Positions 17,314 to 25,525 of a stretch of 42,363 nucleotides of DNA are shown in pieces. The first letter of the stretch is position 1. Each line of letters starts with the position of its first letter. A program made the translations under genes and the position numbers. Under the pieces are notes generated by a model, which did not search any database, had not been told where the DNA came from, and saw nothing but the letters and a program-made list of their open reading frames with translations. This DNA is from Clostridiaceae bacterium (GTDB taxonomy: Bacteria > Bacillota > Clostridia > DSM-8532), in NCBI GenBank assembly GCA_012839205.1, contig DUNT01000122.1:1-42363 (forward strand), given 5' to 3'.

Positions 17314-17545
17314 TCGTCTCATTTCTATTAATGCAATAACCAGTAAAGTAAGCGTTATTATTTTATTGATGGCTTTTGCAAGAAGCGAGTATGGTTTTAT
17401 CGACATAGCTTTCGTTTTTATGTTATGCGGATTTGTGGGTTCGCTTTGGATAATTAAGGTACTCACACCCGGCGACTGGCAGCTTAGGATACCGGGATTA
17501 AAAGGTTTTGAAGGTGAAAAAGAGGAAGGGATTTCAAATGATTAG
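17234..17545 (+). CDS. mrpF: Na+/H+ antiporter subunit F (MrpF/MnhF-like)
   Basis: This 103-residue, three-helix protein has the family pattern LLRAIIGPTVLDRLISINAITSKV near the N-terminus and DIAFVFMLCGFVGSLWIIK in the last helix. The start is the ATG after AGGGGTGA; an in-frame GTG nine bases earlier is less likely. It overlaps mrpE by 80 bases in another frame and overlaps mrpG by eight bases. The C-terminus is slightly extended and Lys/Glu-rich. It is a small structural subunit of the Mrp/Mbh membrane arm. Confidence 0.9.
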   Translation: MLWMLAGLLVLILLILLRAIIGPTVLDRLISINAITSKVSVIILLMAFARSEYGFIDIAFVFMLCGFVGSLWIIKVLTPGDWQLRIPGLKGFEGEKEEGISND

Positions 17546-17849
17546 AATTATTGCATATATCTGTTTTGTTGGCTCATTTTTAGCCTTCAGTTCCGGAACA
17601 TTAGGTCTTTTTAAATTTCCGGACCCCTACACCCGTATGCATGCATTGGGAATGAGTGACACTCTCGGGGTGGGTCTTGTTGGGCTTGGCCTTATTTTAC
17701 TTAGTCCCGACTGGATTTTGAGGTTTAAATTAATAATACTGCTATTTTTGTTCTGGCTTATTAACCCTACAATGTCACATTTGATTGCAAAAGCAGGCTT
17801 AATTCACGGTGTAAAACCTGTTAAAGATACAAAGCTGAAGAAAGGGTGA
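17538..17849 (+). CDS. mrpG: Na+/H+ antiporter subunit G (MrpG/MnhG-like)
   Basis: This 103-residue, three-helix protein carries GTLGLFKFPDPYTRMHALGMSDTLGVG, the clearest MnhG signature. The start is the ATG after GAGGAAGGG, which overlaps the end of mrpF by eight bases. It ends four bases before the next start. Equivalent to MbhC in membrane-bound hydrogenases. Confidence 0.92.
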   Translation: MIRIIAYICFVGSFLAFSSGTLGLFKFPDPYTRMHALGMSDTLGVGLVGLGLILLSPDWILRFKLIILLFLFWLINPTMSHLIAKAGLIHGVKPVKDTKLKKG

Positions 17850-17853
17850 GGGT

Positions 17854-18105
17854 ATGAATTTTGTAGCTGCTGATTATTGGATTATGTTCTTATTGCTGAT
17901 TCTGATAATTACATCTCTGGCCATGTATTTTATAAAGGATTTATTGCATGCAGTAATTGTCTATGGTGCATACACCTTGACCATGGCTCTTATATGGCTG
18001 CAGATGAATACTCCAGATCTTGCCATAACTGAAGCTGCAGCGGGAATATGCATGACAGTATTAATGATGATTGTTGTTTTCCGCACCAGCCGAAGGGAGG
18101 AATAG
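17854..18105 (+). CDS. DUF4040 / MbhD-like antiporter subunit (detached part of MrpA)
   Basis: This 83-residue, three-helix protein has LHAVIVYGAYTLTMALIWL and NTPDLAITEAAAGICMTVLMM. This matches the segment that in Bacillus-type Mrp complexes forms part of the C-terminal region of MrpA, and in archaeal Mbh is the separate subunit MbhD. The conserved Glu in ITEAA is expected to lie in the ion pathway (family knowledge). It starts after AGGGTGAGGGT and is separated by five bases from the next gene. Confidence 0.85.
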   Translation: MNFVAADYWIMFLLLILIITSLAMYFIKDLLHAVIVYGAYTLTMALIWLQMNTPDLAITEAAAGICMTVLMMIVVFRTSRREE

Positions 18106-18110
18106 CAACG

Positions 18111-18413
18111 ATGAGAAAAAGAATAAGGAATTTGTTCATTCTGATTCTAATTATAATGGCTGTCTATGGAATAATACTTGCGGTTGTAGAATTGCCTCCT
18201 TACGGTATGCCCGACAATCCTGTCCATAATGAAGTTTCTGAGCGCTATTTTAATGATGCTCTGGAAGATACCGGAGTTCTGAATATGGTAACTTCTATTG
18301 TGCTTGATTACAGGGCTTACGATACCATGTTCGAGACCATTGTTTTATTTACAGCAGCACTCGCAGTGGTTATTACCATAAAAACTTCAAAAAGTAAGGA
18401 GAATGGTAAATGA
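18111..18413 (+). CDS. MbhE-like antiporter subunit (detached C-terminal part of MrpA)
   Basis: This 100-residue protein has two helices, about 8-26 and 73-92, linked by an outer loop (PPYGMPDNPVHNEVSERYF). The VTSIVLDYRAYDTMFETIVLFTA motif is the hallmark of the MrpA C-terminus/MbhE. The ATG is preceded by GGGAGGAA. It overlaps the next gene by four bases (ATGA). Together with the DUF4040 gene it supplies what MrpA would carry as one chain. Confidence 0.85.
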   Translation: MRKRIRNLFILILIIMAVYGIILAVVELPPYGMPDNPVHNEVSERYFNDALEDTGVLNMVTSIVLDYRAYDTMFETIVLFTAALAVVITIKTSKSKENGK

Positions 18414-18832
18414 AAGACTTTATCCTTAAGCGTATGGCTTCAATAATATTGCCGTTTATTTGCATATATGGTTTTTACGTAATTTTACACGGCCATGTTT
18501 CTCCGGGCGGTTCATTTGCCGGGGGTATCATAGTGGGTTTAAGTTTTATCGCATACTCCACCATTTACGGTATTGAAAAAGGACGTAAAAAACTTCCGGA
18601 AAAAGTGCTGGTTGCAGCAGAGAGTTACGGCACCCTTTGGTATGGAATAATGGGGTTGGTAGGCATTATAAAAGGAGTTCCTTTCCTGGCAAACAAGCTA
18701 GCCGGAGTTGACCTGGGAGTGCCTGGAACCCTTAATTCAGGAGGATTGATTTCTTTTATAGGCTTTGGTGTTGGTATAAGGGTAGCCAGTACTATGGTGA
18801 CTTTGTTTTTTACTATGATGGAGGAAGAATAA
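18410..18832 (+). CDS. mrpB: Na+/H+ antiporter subunit B (MrpB/MnhB-like)
   Basis: This 140-residue, four-helix protein has the MnhB signature HGHVSPGGSFAGGIIVGLSFI and, later, NSGGLISFIGFGVGIRV. It starts by ATGA overlap with the preceding gene and ends by a TAATG overlap with mrpC, so translation is probably coupled. Equivalent to MbhF. Confidence 0.93.
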   Translation: MKDFILKRMASIILPFICIYGFYVILHGHVSPGGSFAGGIIVGLSFIAYSTIYGIEKGRKKLPEKVLVAAESYGTLWYGIMGLVGIIKGVPFLANKLAGVDLGVPGTLNSGGLISFIGFGVGIRVASTMVTLFFTMMEEE

Positions 18833-19212
18833 TGAGTGAAGTAATAAAAAAATTAATTATAAATTATCCATATTTCGCTGCTTTTATTTTATTTGCAATC
18901 GGAGCACTAACTGTGCTGACACGATCTAACCTGTTCAAGAAACTGATTGGAATTAATATTATGGAAAGCGCTGTTTTCCTTATGTTTGTTGCGGCGGGAA
19001 ATATTCGTGGTGGTTATGTGCCTATTCTAAATGGCAACAATCCCCAGACACTTTTCATTAATCCGCTGCCATCTGCTTTGATGCTGACCGGAATTGTTGT
19101 TAGTGTCAGTGTGACAGCATTTGCTTTAGCATTAATCCTTAGGTTATACCGCTCCTACGGCACTACCGATCTCCGTCGGATATACAAGATGGGAAACGAG
19201 GTGTCGGAATAA
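18832..19212 (+). CDS. mrpC: Na+/H+ antiporter subunit C (MrpC/NuoK-like)
   Basis: This 126-residue, three-helix NuoK homologue has LFKKLIGINIMESAVFLMFVA (the conserved helix-2 Glu) and DPLPSALMLTGIVVSVSVTA-like sequence (NPLPSALMLTGIVVSVS). It is part of the proton/cation channel module. It overlaps mrpB by one base and abuts mrpD without a gap. Confidence 0.93.
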   Translation: MSEVIKKLIINYPYFAAFILFAIGALTVLTRSNLFKKLIGINIMESAVFLMFVAAGNIRGGYVPILNGNNPQTLFINPLPSALMLTGIVVSVSVTAFALALILRLYRSYGTTDLRRIYKMGNEVSE

Positions 19213-20709
19213 GTGATATCAGCAATTTCAACTAACCTACCGGTATTTATAATTATTGCTCCTCTGTTTGTTGCTTTTGTTTTGCCAACCTTGGCAAAAA
19301 GAAAGAGACTGGTAGAAAACTTGGTTTTATCAGTTGAAGTATTGATGCTTTTGGGGATATGTTATCTGGCTTCAATTGTTTTGTTTCGAAAAGATATTCC
19401 TATAATATATCAGATGGGTGGATGGCCGGCTCCGTGGGGTATAGAGCTGAAGGTGGGTAGCTTAGGGACATTTTTCCTGCTAACTATAGCTATTGTAAGC
19501 CTGCCGGTAGCGCTTTTTGCCAGAGGTAATCTGACCCATGAGGTGGGGGGAAAAGAGCGGATCGCCAGGTTTTATGTACTCTATCTGCTGTTGGTGGGAG
19601 CATTGGCCGGAATGGCGCTGACTAATGACCTCTTTAATGTTTATGTTTTAGTGGAAGTAGCTACTTTAAGCTGCTGCGGGCTAGTAAGTGCCAGAAATCA
19701 TCCTAGGGCGGCTAAGGCAACCTTCACATATTTGATACTGGCAACACTGGGTTCTTGCCTTGTTATGGGCGGAATCGGTTTTATATATATCATTACCGGA
19801 CATTTAAATATGGAATTCGCATCTCGCGAACTTAGCATAATATGGCAGAATAATCCCCGTGTGGTCTGGATGGCTTTTAGCTTTATGTTAGTTGGTTTCG
19901 GGGTAAAATCAGCGCTCTTTCCATTACATGTCTGGCTGCCGGATGCACATTCTGTTGCCCCGTCTCCTGCCAGTGCTATTTTGTCCGGACTTGCTGTCAA
20001 AGGCTATATAATCTGTCTGTTAAAAGTTTTATATAATGTTTTTGGTCAAACTTTAATGCAGGCATACTCAGTACACAAAATATTGGTACTGGTTGGCATG
20101 GTTGCAATTATTGCCGGTTCCATATCTGCTTTAACACAAAAAGAGCTTAAGAGGAGACTTGCTTTTTCAACAGTGGCTCAGGTAGGCTATATCTTCTTAG
20201 GCTTTGGGCTTTTAAATACTAGGGGTTTGGCTGGCGCACTATTTTATCTTGCCAGTCACGCAGTAATTAAATCCACCCTGTTTTTGTCAGCAGCAGCTAT
20301 GCAGACTGCGACAGGCAAAAAGGAGATAAAAGATCTTTCGGGTATTGGCAGAAAAATGCCAATAACAGCTGCTGCCTTTACTGTCAGCAGTTTGGGACTG
20401 ACAGGTATACCACTGTTTTCAGGTTTCGTAGGAAAATGGAACCTTCTTCAGGGAAGCATGGAATCAGGGAGTATACTTCCGATTAGTGTAATTATTGCAG
20501 GGAGTGTACTCTGTGGGGCTTATCTTTTTCCGGTTATACGTATTGCCTATTTTGAAACTGCTCCGGAGAAAGATTGGAAGGATCCAAATCTTCCGCAAAA
20601 GCTGGCTCTTATTCTGTTGTCAGCGGTAATCGTGGTGTTGGGTGTAGTGCCAGGGCCATTTCTGGAGCTTGCTAACAGAGCTGCCGCTGAGCTGTTGGTG
20701 CTCCGGTAG
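19213..20709 (+). CDS. mrpD: Na+/H+ antiporter subunit D (MrpD, NuoM/N-like)
   Basis: This 498-residue protein of about 14 helices carries the proton_antipo_M pattern. The channel Glu lies in NVYVLVEVATLSCCG, the channel Lys in GFGVKSALFPLHVWLPDAHSVAPS, and a second Lys in the following SGLAVKGYIICLLKV. It is the main ion-translocating subunit, equivalent to MbhH. It starts with GTG directly after the mrpC stop, with GAGGTG inside mrpC as ribosome site. Confidence 0.94.
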   Translation: MISAISTNLPVFIIIAPLFVAFVLPTLAKRKRLVENLVLSVEVLMLLGICYLASIVLFRKDIPIIYQMGGWPAPWGIELKVGSLGTFFLLTIAIVSLPVALFARGNLTHEVGGKERIARFYVLYLLLVGALAGMALTNDLFNVYVLVEVATLSCCGLVSARNHPRAAKATFTYLILATLGSCLVMGGIGFIYIITGHLNMEFASRELSIIWQNNPRVVWMAFSFMLVGFGVKSALFPLHVWLPDAHSVAPSPASAILSGLAVKGYIICLLKVLYNVFGQTLMQAYSVHKILVLVGMVAIIAGSISALTQKELKRRLAFSTVAQVGYIFLGFGLLNTRGLAGALFYLASHAVIKSTLFLSAAAMQTATGKKEIKDLSGIGRKMPITAAAFTVSSLGLTGIPLFSGFVGKWNLLQGSMESGSILPISVIIAGSVLCGAYLFPVIRIAYFETAPEKDWKDPNLPQKLALILLSAVIVVLGVVPGPFLELANRAAAELLVLR

Positions 20710-20774
20710 GAGCAAATTATTTAGATAATGTAAGTAAGATGTGGCTCTTAAAGGAGCTTAAGGAGGATTAGAGG

Positions 20775-22217
20775 TTGCTTAGTCTTGTTATAGCTTTATT
20801 TAGTGGTGCAGTTGGTGGTCTTGTTGTAGCCATGATACCAGAGACCAAAAATCGTCTGCGTAACTATATAGTTTTATTATTTGCTGCATCCAGTGCATTT
20901 TTTACCTGGCATACAGCTTTGAAGGTATTTGCGGGAGAAAGAGTCAGAGTGGCTGGTGAATTGGGGGGGTTGGCTTTTAGCATTGATCCTGATCCATTAG
21001 GCGCAGTTTTCGGACTTATTGCTTCTACTTTATGGCTTTTTACCGCAGTGTATTCTTTTGGATATATGGCAGGAAAGCATAAACAGCGAACTTTCTTCAC
21101 TTTTTTTCTTATGTCTTTAACTATGACCCTGGGAGTAGCATTTTCAGGCAATCTCGTAGCACTATACCTGTTTTATGAGCTATTGACATTTGCGACTTAT
21201 CCCCTGGTGATTCATGAGCGAAGTGCTGAGGCCATGAAAGCCGGGACGAAATATATACTGTATAGTCTTTCCGGGGCAGGGGCAATCTTAATTGCCATTA
21301 TATTTACCTATGCCTGGTCCGGAAAGCTGGATTTTTCCAGTGGGCCAATGTTGGCAAATTCATTGGGTCCAGGACTTAACTGGCTCTTAATGCTATTTAT
21401 TGGAGGGTTTGGTGTTAAAGCGGCAATAATGCCGTTACACAGGTGGCTGCCGGCTGCAATGGCAGCTCCCACTCCGGTCAGCGCCCTTCTGCATGCTGTG
21501 GCAGTAGTTTATTCCGGCGTTTACGGGATTTTGCGAACTGTTTATTCCGTGTTCGGACATGAGCTTATTGGACAATTGGAAATAAGATACATACTTCCCT
21601 GGACTGCGGCCATAACTATCGTGGCCGGAATTGTTATAGCTGCACGACAGGATGTATTAAAACGGCGGCTGGCTTATCAAACTGTAAGCCACCTTTCCTA
21701 TATTCTTCTGGGTGCTTTTACACTTAACGCCTGGGGGCTGGCTGGTGCAATATTCCATATGATAAGCTATTCTACACTAAAAATCACTCTTTTCTTTTGT
21801 GCTGGCATTATTTCTGAACAGACCGGTGTGATTAAGGTAAGTAAAATTGGGGGGATTGGCAGGTTGCTTCCTAAAACAATGGCAGCCTTCAGTATTGCAA
21901 CAATGGGAATGATCGGAATGTTACCCCTTAATACTTTCTGGGGAAAGTATTACCTGATGAAAGGCAGTGTAGAAGCAGGAAAATGGCCTCTTGCTGTAGT
22001 TTTAATTATTAGCGGAATACTAAATGCAATATGTTTTGTCCCGGCTATTGTTAATGCATTTAATAGAGTGAGTACAAAAACATGCGAAGAAAAGGGAAGC
22101 AGGGTTTCACTTATGCTTGCTCCAACTCTGGCTCTGGTAATGATTGCACTTTTTATTGGTCTTATGCCGGGTATAATCTGGCCCGGGGTTGAGGCAGTTG
22201 TAAATTGGTTTTATTAA
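20775..22217 (+). CDS. Second NuoL/M/N-like antiporter subunit
   Basis: This 480-residue, about 14-helix homologue has LYLFYELLTFATYPLVIH (channel Glu), GFGVKAAIMPLHRWLPAAMAAPTPVSALLHAVAVVYSGVYG (shown in part) and VLKRRLAYQTVSHLSYI. The helix-8 Lys present in its two neighbours is replaced by the LHA type seen in NuoL/M. I use TTG as start because AGGAGGATTAGAGG precedes it. The 65-base gap after mrpD is the largest within the antiporter genes but has no terminator. It is an additional proton/cation half-channel. Confidence 0.88.
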   Translation: MLSLVIALFSGAVGGLVVAMIPETKNRLRNYIVLLFAASSAFFTWHTALKVFAGERVRVAGELGGLAFSIDPDPLGAVFGLIASTLWLFTAVYSFGYMAGKHKQRTFFTFFLMSLTMTLGVAFSGNLVALYLFYELLTFATYPLVIHERSAEAMKAGTKYILYSLSGAGAILIAIIFTYAWSGKLDFSSGPMLANSLGPGLNWLLMLFIGGFGVKAAIMPLHRWLPAAMAAPTPVSALLHAVAVVYSGVYGILRTVYSVFGHELIGQLEIRYILPWTAAITIVAGIVIAARQDVLKRRLAYQTVSHLSYILLGAFTLNAWGLAGAIFHMISYSTLKITLFFCAGIISEQTGVIKVSKIGGIGRLLPKTMAAFSIATMGMIGMLPLNTFWGKYYLMKGSVEAGKWPLAVVLIISGILNAICFVPAIVNAFNRVSTKTCEEKGSRVSLMLAPTLALVMIALFIGLMPGIIWPGVEAVVNWFY

Positions 22218-22235
22218 TTAAAGGGGGTCAAAACT

Positions 22236-24122
22236 TTGATACTTGCAATTCTTCCTGTTATTCCTCTTATAGGAGTGCTGTTTCTCCTTTTTAAGAGGGG
22301 CAGATTCATAAATATACCTTTGATTACCAGTGCTGTTGTTCTGGTTTTTGGAGTTTGCGGCCTGCAAAGTGTTTTTGAAGGAATTCCATTAAACTATACA
22401 GTCCCTCTTCCAGGGCCTGTTGCGCCGAATTTCCATGCTGACAGCCTGTCTGCTATTTTTGTGCTGGCGGCTGGTTTTATTTGGTCTGTGGTTTCTATAT
22501 ATGTGCCTGAATATATGGAGCAGGAAGGCAGAACCAAAGTCTTTGAATTATGTTCCTTATTAACTTTATCGGCGGTCCTGGGAGTTTTCCTGGCAGGCGA
22601 CTTATTTACTTTATTACTTTTCTTTGAGCTTATGACTGTTTCATCCTTCTTCTGGGTTATTCACAGAGGAAATAAAGAGGCAATAAGGGCGGGGTATTTT
22701 TACTTATTCTATAGTATCGTTGGTGGACTTTTTCTGGCTTTGGGAATAGTCTTTATGGGCACAGCCACCGATATTATGCCCATTATAGGATCAGGGCCGG
22801 TTAATCCTCTGAATTCTAAAGCATTTACCTGGAGTATTGTTCTGCTAATTATAGGATTTGGAATCAAGGCAGGCATGGTGCCGTTACACCTGTGGTTGCC
22901 TCATGCACACTCGGTGGCCCCTGCTCCCGGAAGTGCGCTTTTATCGGGATTACTTATTAAGGTGGGAGCATACGGGCTTATTAGAGTCGGTGAGTTTGCC
23001 GGCTGGGGTACATATTTGCAGGGAGGGGTTTCCTGGTTAGGATCAGGTCTTGCTGTTCTTGGTACCTGTACTATGTTGGTGGGAGTTTTGGCAGCTTTAG
23101 TCCAGAGTGATGCCAAACGGCTTTTGGCATATCATAGTATAAGCCAAATAGGATACATTATCCTGGGTTTGGGGATTGGACTTTATCTGGGACCAGATGG
23201 AGGCCTTGGTCTTATTGGCTCCATCTATCATATTGTCAACCATACCTTGTTTAAAGCAGCACTCTTTTTGGGTGTAGGTATCATCTATATTGGTACCAAT
23301 GAAACCAATTTATATAAACTGGGAGGGCTCTGGCGGCGTTTTCCTCTGACAGCTTTATTTATGTTAATAGCGGTTTTGGGTATTACTGGCGCACCCGGGC
23401 TAAATGGTTATGCCAGTAAGACTCTGCTCCACCATGCTGTAAGTCACGCTGCAGAAAATGGACCGCAATGGATTATATGGAGTGAACGGTTGTTTTTACT
23501 AGTGGGAGTCGGAACGGCTACGTCATTTATTAAACTTTATTATTTAATATTCCTGGGAAAGCCTGCTAAAGTTAAAGTCAATGAGAATAAATCATTTGGA
23601 ATGAATTTAGCTATGGGTTTACTTGCAGCTGTTATGATAGTAATTGGGTTTAAGCCTGAAATTTTCGCCAGTATTGCTGCAGCTCCGGCGGCACAGGTTT
23701 TGGGTATGAAAAATGCTGCAGCTACTTTGGAGAGTCTCTCTTTTTGGAATCCGAGTGATGTTTTAAGTATGATTATTACCTTAGCAATCGGAGGTTTAAC
23801 ATGTTGGCTGGGATTCAGAAGCGGAGCATTTCATTGGCATATTCCTGCCTGGCTGACATTGGAAGGCATTGGAAAACTGACAGGCATGAGTATTTTGTTT
23901 ATTTGGAGGCGAGGAGCTGAGTGGTATGGCTCAATAGTTGCAACTGCAGGCAGAGCATCCGGAAACCTGAGGGCTCGGCTGTTTAAGTATTTTCGCAGAT
24001 TCGATAAATCAAGGAGCGGAAACATTGGCAAGATTAATCTGACGGGTATCAGTGCTGATGCGGCATTATTAATTACAGTACTAATGTTTCTGATTGTGTG
24101 GTATGCTTTTATAGTCAAATAA
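22236..24122 (+). CDS. Third NuoL-like antiporter subunit with extended C-terminus
   Basis: This 628-residue protein has the core LLLFFELMTVSSFFWVIH (channel Glu), GFGIKAGMVPLHLWLPHAHS (channel Lys) and SALLSGLLIKVGAYGLIRV (second Lys). After about residue 490 it has extra hydrophobic and basic segments and ends in a final helix (ALLITVLMFLIVWYAFIV). This recalls the extended tail of NuoL/MrpA-type subunits. TTG start after AAGGGGGTC, 18 bases after the previous stop. It ends the operon; no hydrogenase or ferredoxin-type subunit follows. Confidence 0.88.
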   Translation: MILAILPVIPLIGVLFLLFKRGRFINIPLITSAVVLVFGVCGLQSVFEGIPLNYTVPLPGPVAPNFHADSLSAIFVLAAGFIWSVVSIYVPEYMEQEGRTKVFELCSLLTLSAVLGVFLAGDLFTLLLFFELMTVSSFFWVIHRGNKEAIRAGYFYLFYSIVGGLFLALGIVFMGTATDIMPIIGSGPVNPLNSKAFTWSIVLLIIGFGIKAGMVPLHLWLPHAHSVAPAPGSALLSGLLIKVGAYGLIRVGEFAGWGTYLQGGVSWLGSGLAVLGTCTMLVGVLAALVQSDAKRLLAYHSISQIGYIILGLGIGLYLGPDGGLGLIGSIYHIVNHTLFKAALFLGVGIIYIGTNETNLYKLGGLWRRFPLTALFMLIAVLGITGAPGLNGYASKTLLHHAVSHAAENGPQWIIWSERLFLLVGVGTATSFIKLYYLIFLGKPAKVKVNENKSFGMNLAMGLLAAVMIVIGFKPEIFASIAAAPAAQVLGMKNAAATLESLSFWNPSDVLSMIITLAIGGLTCWLGFRSGAFHWHIPAWLTLEGIGKLTGMSILFIWRRGAEWYGSIVATAGRASGNLRARLFKYFRRFDKSRSGNIGKINLTGISADAALLITVLMFLIVWYAFIVK

Positions 24123-24149
24123 TTTAATTAAATTATTTTATCAAATTTC

Positions 24150-24178
24150 TTGACATGATTTATATCATGCTGTATAGT
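24150..24178 (+). promoter_or_regulatory. infC operon promoter
   Basis: A perfect TTGACA (24150-24155) and TATAGT (24173-24178) are separated by 17 bases, just after the last antiporter gene. Confidence 0.85.
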
Positions 24179-24185
24179 ATTATAG

Positions 24186-24279
24186 GTAATCAAGCAGAAG
24201 CGATGCTTCTCACCTTGTTTGGCGCAAGCTGGCGGGTCAATAGCGTTATCTGGTACAGATTCGCATGTTGGCGTTCATA
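24186..24279 (+). ncRNA. infC-rpmI-rplT 5' leader (L20-leader-like)
   Basis: The leader opens with the hairpin AGAAGC-GAT-GCTTCT followed by CACCTTGTTTGGC, and continues to a terminator hairpin before infC. Leaders at this place in Firmicutes let ribosomal protein L20 repress its own operon by premature termination. I infer the same here from position and the stem plus terminator layout. I have not matched it to a covariance model. Confidence 0.55.
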
Positions 24280-24309
24280 ACAGGTGAAGTATAAGCTTTA
24301 CCTGTTTTA
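24280..24309 (+). terminator. Attenuator-type terminator in the infC leader
   Basis: The 10-bp stem ACAGGTGAAG/CTTTACCTGT (one G-T) is followed by TTTATTT. It ends 23 bases before the infC start and is therefore regulatory rather than an end of the upstream operon. Confidence 0.8.
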
Positions 24310-24331
24310 TTTATATTCGGAGGTGTTTTAT

Positions 24332-24847
24332 ATTAGTAAGGACCAAGTACAGATCAATTCAGCGATTCGTGATAAGGAAGTACGTTTGATTGATTCGGAC
24401 GGGACCATGTTGGGAGTTTTCTCAGCAAAAGAGGCACAATTAAAGGCAAACGAAAGGGAATTGGATCTGGTAAAGATATCTCCCAATGCGAATCCGCCTG
24501 TCTGCAAAATAATGGACTACGGAAAGTACCTTTATGAGCGAAACAAGAGAGAGAAGGAAGCCAAGAAAAAGCAAACTATTATTGAAGTCAAGGAAATCAG
24601 ACTCTCAGCAAAAATTGAGGATCATGACTTCAGCTTTAAAGCTAAAAATGCCATTAAATTCCTTGAAGATGGAGACAAAGTAAAGGTATCTATTCGCTTC
24701 AGAGGGCGCGAAATAGCATATTCTGCTCTGGGAAGAGAAGTAATGCAGAAATTTGCAGATACCGTCAAGGAATATGGAAAAGTGGATAGGCCACCTTCTA
24801 TGGAAGGCCGGTCAATGTCCATGATATTAGTTCCTCATAAAAAATAA
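24332..24847 (+). CDS. infC: Translation initiation factor IF-3, ATT start codon
   Basis: This 171-residue IF-3 binds the 30S subunit and controls start-codon fidelity. The N-domain is seen at ISKDQVQINSAIRDKEVRLI, with a Lys/Glu linker (YERNKREKEAKKKQ) and a C-domain (KEIRLSAKIEDHDFSFKAKNA, FRGREIAY). The only start with a proper site (GGAGGTG, seven bases away) is ATT, giving the ISKDQ start seen in Bacillus IF-3. Rare AUU starts let IF-3 limit its own synthesis. An upstream GTG frame would begin inside the attenuator and is rejected. Confidence 0.95.
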   Translation: MSKDQVQINSAIRDKEVRLIDSDGTMLGVFSAKEAQLKANERELDLVKISPNANPPVCKIMDYGKYLYERNKREKEAKKKQTIIEVKEIRLSAKIEDHDFSFKAKNAIKFLEDGDKVKVSIRFRGREIAYSALGREVMQKFADTVKEYGKVDRPPSMEGRSMSMILVPHKK

Positions 24848-24869
24848 ATAATAGAGGGAGGTTAGCTAT

Positions 24870-25067
24870 ATGGCAAAGCTTAAAACCCACAGCGGCTCAA
24901 AAAAGAGATTTAAAATTACTGCCACTGGAAAAGTAAAAAGAAGTCAGGGTTATAAAAATCATATATTGACGAAGAAGTCAACGAAAAGGAAAAGACAGCT
25001 TCGCAAAAGATTGGTTGCATCCGATGCTAACGCTGATATAGTGAAGCAGATGTTGCCCTACGCATAA
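24870..25067 (+). CDS. rpmI: 50S ribosomal protein bL35
   Basis: This 65-residue, very basic protein has the family pattern [20 protein letters not shown] and [17 protein letters not shown]. It starts 22 bases after infC with GAGGGAGG. Normal length. Confidence 0.97.
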   Translation: MAKLKTHSGSKKRFKITATGKVKRSQGYKNHILTKKSTKRKRQLRKRLVASDANADIVKQMLPYA

Positions 25068-25090
25068 AAAGAGGAAAGAGGTGTTAGGAA

Positions 25091-25435
25091 ATGGCACGAG
25101 TAAAAGGTGCTTTGCGTACGCGCGCAAGACATAAAAAAACCCTCAAGCTTGCGAAAGGCTATTTTGGAGCAAAAAGCAAGCTTTACAGAACAGCTAACGA
25201 AGCAGTTATGAAATCGTTAAGCTACGCATATAGAGACAGAAAGCAAAAGAAGCGTGAATTCAGAAAACTTTGGATTGCACGTATCAATGCTGCAGCTCGC
25301 ATGAACGGCTTGTCCTACAGCAAATTTATGCATGCTCTTAAAAAAGCAGGTATTAATCTAAACAGAAAAGTACTTGCTGATATGGCTGTTAATGATGCTA
25401 ATGGTTTCAAGATGCTGGTCGAAAAGGTAAAATAG
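25091..25435 (+). CDS. rplT: 50S ribosomal protein bL20
   Basis: This 114-residue, basic protein is recognised by [37 protein letters not shown] and [20 protein letters not shown]. It is an early assembly protein of the large subunit, and in Firmicutes it is the repressor acting on this operon's leader. The ribosome site is GAGG about 10-14 bases upstream with AGG nearer. Confidence 0.97.
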   Translation: MARVKGALRTRARHKKTLKLAKGYFGAKSKLYRTANEAVMKSLSYAYRDRKQKKREFRKLWIARINAAARMNGLSYSKFMHALKKAGINLNRKVLADMAVNDANGFKMLVEKVK

Positions 25436-25471
25436 TTATTTTTTGGCGGGGATTAAACTCGCCCGGTTAAT

Positions 25472-25505
25472 AAGTCCCTCACAAGAATGTGGAGGGACTT
25501 TATTC
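25472..25505 (+). terminator. Terminator after rplT
   Basis: AAGTCCCTCAC pairs with GTGGAGGGACTT (one bulge) and is followed by TATT. The T-run is short. The next gene starts 21 bases later, so some readthrough is likely. Confidence 0.65.
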
Positions 25506-25525
25506 GTATATCCGGGAGGAATAAT

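Noticed and set aside
16732-24122. Antiporter operon considered as respiratory complex I or a membrane-bound hydrogenase
   Set aside because: No NuoB/C/D/I-type, hydrogenase or Fe-S subunits are present, and MnhE/F/G/B subunits mark it as Mrp/Mbh-type.
24284-24331. N-terminal extension of IF-3 from a GTG at 24284
   Set aside because: It would start inside the attenuator hairpin and add non-IF-3 residues; the ATT start has a proper site and gives the expected ISKDQ start.
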